Positions 60,153-64,000 of a DNA stretch of 64,000 nt are shown here, in pieces; positions within the stretch are counted from its first letter, which is position 1; the number at the start of each line of letters is the position of its first letter. The stretch covers positions 19,034 to 83,033 of the forward strand of contig CAUTOC010000003.1 in the NCBI GenBank assembly GCA_963539695.1, written 5' to 3'. This DNA is from Catonella sp963539695 (GTDB taxonomy: Bacteria > Bacillota > Clostridia > Lachnospirales > Lachnospiraceae). The notes beneath the pieces are model-generated. The model made no database searches. It worked only from the letters and a program-made list of their open reading frames with translations, and was not told the origin of the DNA. The position numbers and the translations under genes are program-made.

Positions 60153-60873
60153 GTGTTACAGAGAAGAAATTATTTGTTTTAAGTCGTTTAATGTCTTCTT
60201 TATCAATCATAAGTTTTTTTAGTACAGGGTCATTTTCTTTAATCGGCTTAGTGCTAAAGAGCATTTTAAAAGAAAGAGGTGTAACAGGTCGAAAAGATAC
60301 ACCTGTAAACTGTCCCATTTTAGTTTCAGTAGGAGTAAAGTTTTCAAGTATATTTATAGTAATTTTTTCTATGGGTGTAGCCTTATGCTTCATATAGATA
60401 TTTGTAATTATGTGATGAAATTCGATTGTACCTTCGTAGGCATTTTCACAAAAAATATAATCATTTACATTTTTAACATTCATATAAATTTCTGCCTTAT
60501 AGCAATTAGCCATACATTCAGCTTTTTCAAGAATTTTAAGTACAGAGGTATTTAATGAATTATTTCTTGAATCCCAAAAGTAAAGGTAAAGTTTCCTGCT
60601 GCTAAAGAATGTAGGGATAACTGAATCTGCTTGTGGAGGAGCAGGTCTGTCAGATTTTTCTTTTATAGCTTCAATAAAATATTCCAAAGGAACTTGAAGT
60701 GCTTTTGAAATTTCAAAAAGGGTAGCCACATCTATACTTATTTCACCTTTTTCATACTTTGCAAGAGTAGTATTACTTTTATGTATCAAATTAGCTAATT
60801 CTATCTGCGTAAGATATCTATTTATTCTACAATTTTTAATAGCATTACCAAGTATAATTTCTATCTTGTTCAT
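60142..60873 (-). CDS. XRE-family transcriptional regulator with unknown C-terminal domain
   Basis: 243 aa. The N-terminal HTH (about 5-65) reads LGNAIKNCRINRYLTQIELA, then NTTLAKYEKGEISIDVATLF and LQVPLEYFI. The C-terminal 165 residues (after a Pro-rich linker near 75-85) contain no domain I know; they have one or two Cys (ECMANCYKAEIYMN) that could sense metal or redox state. It faces the C26-permease-lyase operon across a 236-nt divergent gap and is a candidate regulator of it. Confidence 0.82.
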   Translation of the reverse strand: MNKIEIILGNAIKNCRINRYLTQIELANLIHKSNTTLAKYEKGEISIDVATLFEISKALQVPLEYFIEAIKEKSDRPAPPQADSVIPTFFSSRKLYLYFWDSRNNSLNTSVLKILEKAECMANCYKAEIYMNVKNVNDYIFCENAYEGTIEFHHIITNIYMKHKATPIEKITINILENFTPTETKMGQFTGVSFRPVTPLSFKMLFSTKPIKENDPVLKKLMIDKEDIKRLKTNNFFSVTQNW

Positions 60874-61109
60874 ATTTACCTCTTATTCACTAAAAATCAA
60901 ATAATATATTGTTTAAAACAACTTAAAAGTTAAACCTATAATATAGTAGTTAAAAGTGCAAAAAAATTTATTATAAGTAAAATTTAGGAGAAAATAATAA
61001 AAAAATTTTATTTAGAATAAAACTACTATCATTTTACAATATAAACTAAAAAATGTAAACTGAATTTGTATTAAAATAAATACAAATATTTATAGAAGGA
61101 GGGAGAACA

Positions 61110-61841
61110 ATGAAAAAACCAATCATTGGAGTTTCAGGAAGCTTGATAATTGACTCATCAGGTAATTTTGCAGGGTATAAAAGATCTTATGTAAATGATG
61201 ATTATATTCTTTCTGTAATTAAGAATGGCGGAGTACCATTTATCATACCGTTCAATGAGAATGAAGAAGTTATTAAGGCTCAGCTTGAAATGGTAGATGG
61301 ACTTTTGCTTTCAGGTGGACAGGATGTCACACCTAAGAATTATGGGGAAGAGCCTATGCCAAAGCTTGGTGATATTTTCCCTGAGAGAGATGATTTTGAG
61401 TATGGTCTTCTTAAAGCGGCACTGGAGGCTAAGAAACCTGTACTTGGAATCTGCAGAGGAGTACAAATAATCAATACTTATTTTAAGGGAAGTCTGTATC
61501 AGGATTTAAGCTATATTGGTATAGAAACCCTTAAACATAATCAGGTAAACACACCGTCAAGGGTGACACATTCAGTTAGTATTGATAAAGCTTCAAAGCT
61601 GTTTGAAATATTTGGTGAGGAGAAATTTATGGTAAATTCTTTTCATCATCAGGCGATTAAAGAGGTTGGTAATGGTCTTGTTAAGACGGCAGCAGCACCG
61701 GACGGTATTATAGAGGCTGTTGAAAAGACAGATTATCCGTTTTTGGTAGGTGTACAGTGGCATCCGGAGATGCTGCATAAGTCGGTAGAAATGATGAATA
61801 AATTATTTGCAAGGTTTATAAGGGAGGCTTCAAATGAATAA
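61110..61841 (+). CDS. Gamma-glutamyl-GABA hydrolase-like class I amidotransferase (peptidase C26)
   Basis: 243 aa. The C26 triad is visible: Cys115 in LGICRGVQ, His218 and Glu220 in QWHPEM. The opening KKPIIGVSG and the LLSGGQDVTPKNYGE motif match PuuD-like enzymes, which cleave gamma-glutamyl bonds, as in gamma-Glu-GABA. AGGAGGG precedes the ATG. It overlaps the permease gene by 8 nt. Together with the permease and trans-sulfuration enzyme it suggests use of a gamma-glutamyl compound. Confidence 0.92.
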   Translation: MKKPIIGVSGSLIIDSSGNFAGYKRSYVNDDYILSVIKNGGVPFIIPFNENEEVIKAQLEMVDGLLLSGGQDVTPKNYGEEPMPKLGDIFPERDDFEYGLLKAALEAKKPVLGICRGVQIINTYFKGSLYQDLSYIGIETLKHNQVNTPSRVTHSVSIDKASKLFEIFGEEKFMVNSFHHQAIKEVGNGLVKTAAAPDGIIEAVEKTDYPFLVGVQWHPEMLHKSVEMMNKLFARFIREASNE

Positions 61842-63210
61842 AAAGATGAAATTTTGGTCGATAGTATTTTTAACTATAAATTCAATTATAGGTACAGGTA
61901 TTTTCCTGTCACCCGGCGGTGTTACCAAGCAGGCGGGAAGTATGGCACCGTTTATTTATCTCTGTGCAGCAATATTTGCAGCTGTACTTGCAGTTACTTT
62001 TGCGGCGGCAAGTAAGTATGTAGTTAAAAACGGTGCGGCTTATTCTTACTCAAAAGCGGCATTTGGAGCAAATACGGGTATGTTTATCGGTGTAACCAGA
62101 TATGTATCTGCAAGTATTGCATGGGGTGTTATGGCTACAGGTGTAGTAAAAAATGCTCTTTCAATACTTGGAATGGATTCTAAAAATCTTGTAAATGTAA
62201 CTGTAGGATTTTTGGTACTCATGCTTATTTTATTTATAATAAATGTTAAGGGTACTTCTTTTTTAACTTTTATAAGCGATATTTCAACAGCAGGTAAGGT
62301 AGCAGCTCTTGCAATTACCATAATTGCAGGTATTGTGATTATAATTATGACAGGTGAGAATCATATTACAGATGTAGATATGCTTAAAAATGCAGAAGGT
62401 GCAAATCTGATTCCTGAAATGGATGCTACTGTATTTGTAACTGCCGTGATTTCAGCTTTCTACGCATTTACAGGCTTTGAGAGTGTGGCTTCAGGTGCAA
62501 GTGATATGGAAAATCCTGAGAAGAATCTTCCAAGAGCTATTCCTCTTGCCATAGGTGTAATTGCAGCTATTTATTTCGGTATCGTACTTGTTGCAATGAT
62601 GATAAATCCTGTTGCTCTTGTACAGTCGGATGAGGTTGTTATCCTTGCTGCAGTATTTGGAAATAAGATAATCAGAGGAATCATCATTATAGGTGCTTTG
62701 GTTTCTATGTTTGGTATAAATGTGGCTTCATCCTTCCATGCTCCGAGAGTATGTGAAGCTATGGCTAAAGATGGTATCCTTCCTGCTTTTCTTGGAAAAC
62801 GTAACAGCAAAGATATCCCTATGAATGCGTTTATACTTACAGCAGTACTTGCAATAGTTGTGCCTATGTCATTTATGTATGATATGCAGGGTATAATGAT
62901 AATCAGCTCAATCGCCAGATTCGCACAGTTTATCATAGTTCCTCTTGGTGTAATTGTATTCTTTATGGGCAAACAGAAAGAAGAAATTATTGATGCTAAG
63001 AAAAATGTTATTACAGATGTAGTTTTACCAATCATTTCAGTAGCTCTTACAGTTCTCCTCCTCTACAAATTTAACTGGAAGGGACAGTTCTCGGTTACAG
63101 GTGAGGATGGAGTGGCACATCTTAACTGGTATGCTATTACAGCAATGATAATTGGTTATGTGGTTCTTCCTATTGCTGCATATTTCCATTTGAACTCTAA
63201 AAAGAAATAA
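61834..63210 (+). CDS. APC-family amino acid permease
   Basis: 458 aa with about 12 membrane helices. The first helix carries the APC substrate motif NSIIGTGIFLSPGG, and helix 6 region has AFYAFTGFESVASGASDMENP. It moves an amino acid or amino-acid derivative by proton symport or exchange. Substrate unknown; the neighbours point to a gamma-glutamyl or sulfur amino acid. AGGGAGG lies before the ATG, inside the end of the C26 gene. Confidence 0.93.
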   Translation: MNKKMKFWSIVFLTINSIIGTGIFLSPGGVTKQAGSMAPFIYLCAAIFAAVLAVTFAAASKYVVKNGAAYSYSKAAFGANTGMFIGVTRYVSASIAWGVMATGVVKNALSILGMDSKNLVNVTVGFLVLMLILFIINVKGTSFLTFISDISTAGKVAALAITIIAGIVIIIMTGENHITDVDMLKNAEGANLIPEMDATVFVTAVISAFYAFTGFESVASGASDMENPEKNLPRAIPLAIGVIAAIYFGIVLVAMMINPVALVQSDEVVILAAVFGNKIIRGIIIIGALVSMFGINVASSFHAPRVCEAMAKDGILPAFLGKRNSKDIPMNAFILTAVLAIVVPMSFMYDMQGIMIISSIARFAQFIIVPLGVIVFFMGKQKEEIIDAKKNVITDVVLPIISVALTVLLLYKFNWKGQFSVTGEDGVAHLNWYAITAMIIGYVVLPIAAYFHLNSKKK

Positions 63211-63233
63211 GATAGATTAAAGAGGTGATAATC

Positions 63234-64000
63234 TTGAAAGGAATAAATACAAAGATGCTCCACGGCTATCCTGTAATAGATGGCTACACAGGTGCCGCAT
63301 CCATACCTAAGTATCAGACTTCGACATTTGACCAGAAGAGTTGTTATGTAGATGGTAAAAAATACAGTTATTCAAGATTTGGAAATCCTACAGTAATGGC
63401 ACTTGAAAGTGCGGTAGCTAAGCTTGAGGGAGCAAAGCATGGGCTTGTATTTTCATCAGGAATGGCAGCTATAAGTAATGCACTTTTGCTTGCAGGAGCA
63501 GGCGGTCATGTGATTTTCCCAAGTGAAGTTTATGGAGGTACTTTCCAGTTTGCTAAAGAGGTTATGCCAAGGCTTTCAATGGAAGTTTCATTTCTTGATT
63601 ATGATGATTTAGAACTTGTAGAAAACAGCATTAAAGAAAATACCAAGATACTCTACATTGAAACTCCGTCAAATCCGCTCCTCAAAGTTTCTGATATAAG
63701 AAAACTTGTGGAGATAGCAAAGAGACATAACTTGATAACAATAGCAGACAATACCTTTATGACACCGTTTTATCAGCGTCCGCTTGAATTGGGAGTAGAC
63801 ATTGTTGTAGAAAGTATGACAAAATTCATAAATGGTCACAGCGATGTAGTAGCCGGTATGATAGCTACCAACAGTGATGAGTATGTAGGTTGTCTTGGAC
63901 TTTTTCAGAAAAATTTCGGTGCCATAATGGGAGTTGAAGATGCGTGGCTGGTGCTTCGTGGAATGAAGACTATGGGACTTCGTATGGAAAAATCTGTATC
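63234..64000 (+). CDS. PLP-dependent trans-sulfuration enzyme (Cys/Met metabolism family), cut by window end
   Basis: The visible 255 residues cover the N-terminal two thirds of a cystathionine gamma-lyase / beta-lyase / methionine gamma-lyase type protein. Visible are SRFGNPTVMALE, FSSGMAAIS with the PLP-phosphate region, ADNTF with the ring-pairing Asp172, and SMTKFINGHSDVVAG with the PLP lysine Lys197. It starts at TTG 63234 with AGAGGTG upstream; no closer ATG fits the family start. It is 23 nt after the permease and clearly co-transcribed. Which C-S bond it cleaves cannot be told without the C-terminal part. Confidence 0.9.
   Translation, partial: MKGINTKMLHGYPVIDGYTGAASIPKYQTSTFDQKSCYVDGKKYSYSRFGNPTVMALESAVAKLEGAKHGLVFSSGMAAISNALLLAGAGGHVIFPSEVYGGTFQFAKEVMPRLSMEVSFLDYDDLELVENSIKENTKILYIETPSNPLLKVSDIRKLVEIAKRHNLITIADNTFMTPFYQRPLELGVDIVVESMTKFINGHSDVVAGMIATNSDEYVGCLGLFQKNFGAIMGVEDAWLVLRGMKTMGLRMEKSV

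Noticed and set aside
1..64000. CRISPR arrays, tRNA, rRNA or intact prophage
   Set aside because: No regularly spaced repeats, no tRNA-like cloverleaf with T-arm signature and no phage structural genes were found when reading both strands.

Overview
The window is AT-rich, single-chromosome-like DNA from a low-GC Gram-positive anaerobe. I place it in Clostridia, most likely Lachnospiraceae. This rests on gene content and order: rpsF-ssb-rpsR, then rpoB-rpoC; a relA - MBL hydrolase - hemZ - HD-GYP - hisS - small ORF - aspS chain; ywlC-ywlE-rpiB; a CIRCE element; a SAM-I riboswitch; strong AGGAGG ribosome binding sites; and TTG/GTG starts. No species call is possible from the sequence alone. Nearly all genes lie on the + strand. 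Both edges cut genes.

Layout. 1-1.5 kb: the end of an FkbH-like HAD protein plus an acyl carrier protein. 1.7-6.3 kb: a small XRE regulator, then a compact type IV pilus/pseudopilus-like cluster with an inner-membrane GspF/PilC protein, four small one-TM proteins of which one is prepilin-like, and a PilT-type ATPase, followed by DUF951. 6.3-16 kb: a structured intergenic region, rpsF-ssb-rpsR, rpoB-rpoC, and a broken YoeB-type toxin gene. 16-25 kb: a 32-aa membrane peptide, CIRCE-controlled htpG, a secreted subtilisin-like protease, an alpha/beta hydrolase, and a large cNMP-binding-domain protein of unknown function. 25-30.7 kb: an ABC-F protein, a small membrane protein, a LysR regulator, then an accessory patch with a decayed IS1634-like element and a PD-(D/E)XK (Rpn/PDDEXK_2) protein. 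30.7-36 kb: a DEAD-box helicase behind a promoter-proximal terminator, the tRNA t6A gene ywlC, a YwlE-like phosphatase, rpiB, a DUF402 protein and an LD-carboxypeptidase. 36-40.5 kb: a PfoR-like membrane protein, a yedE/TusA-like/DUF3343 selenium-sulfur cassette, and riboswitch-controlled metK. 40.5-42.8 kb: a leftward group with a YvyF-like zinc protein, ComF-like and a nucleotidyltransferase. 43-60 kb: an NlpC/P60 hydrolase, a gene-free stretch carrying a cluster of DnaA boxes, hpf, secA, apt, uppP, the relA-to-aspS run and galM. 60-64 kb: an XRE regulator, then a C26 amidotransferase, an amino-acid permease and a PLP-dependent trans-sulfuration enzyme cut by the window end.

How the parts work together. 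Most of the window is core housekeeping: transcription, translation, secretion, the stringent response and cell-wall lipid recycling. Regulation visible in the DNA includes CIRCE, SAM-I, two promoter-proximal terminator hairpins (htpG and the DEAD-box gene), an rpsF leader hairpin, and a strong hairpin between rpoB and rpoC. The least explained parts are the pseudopilus cluster, the 763-aa cNMP-domain protein, the DnaA-box cluster far from any dnaA gene, and a 73-nt dispersed hairpin repeat present twice. I see no CRISPR array, rRNA or tRNA gene, or intact prophage.
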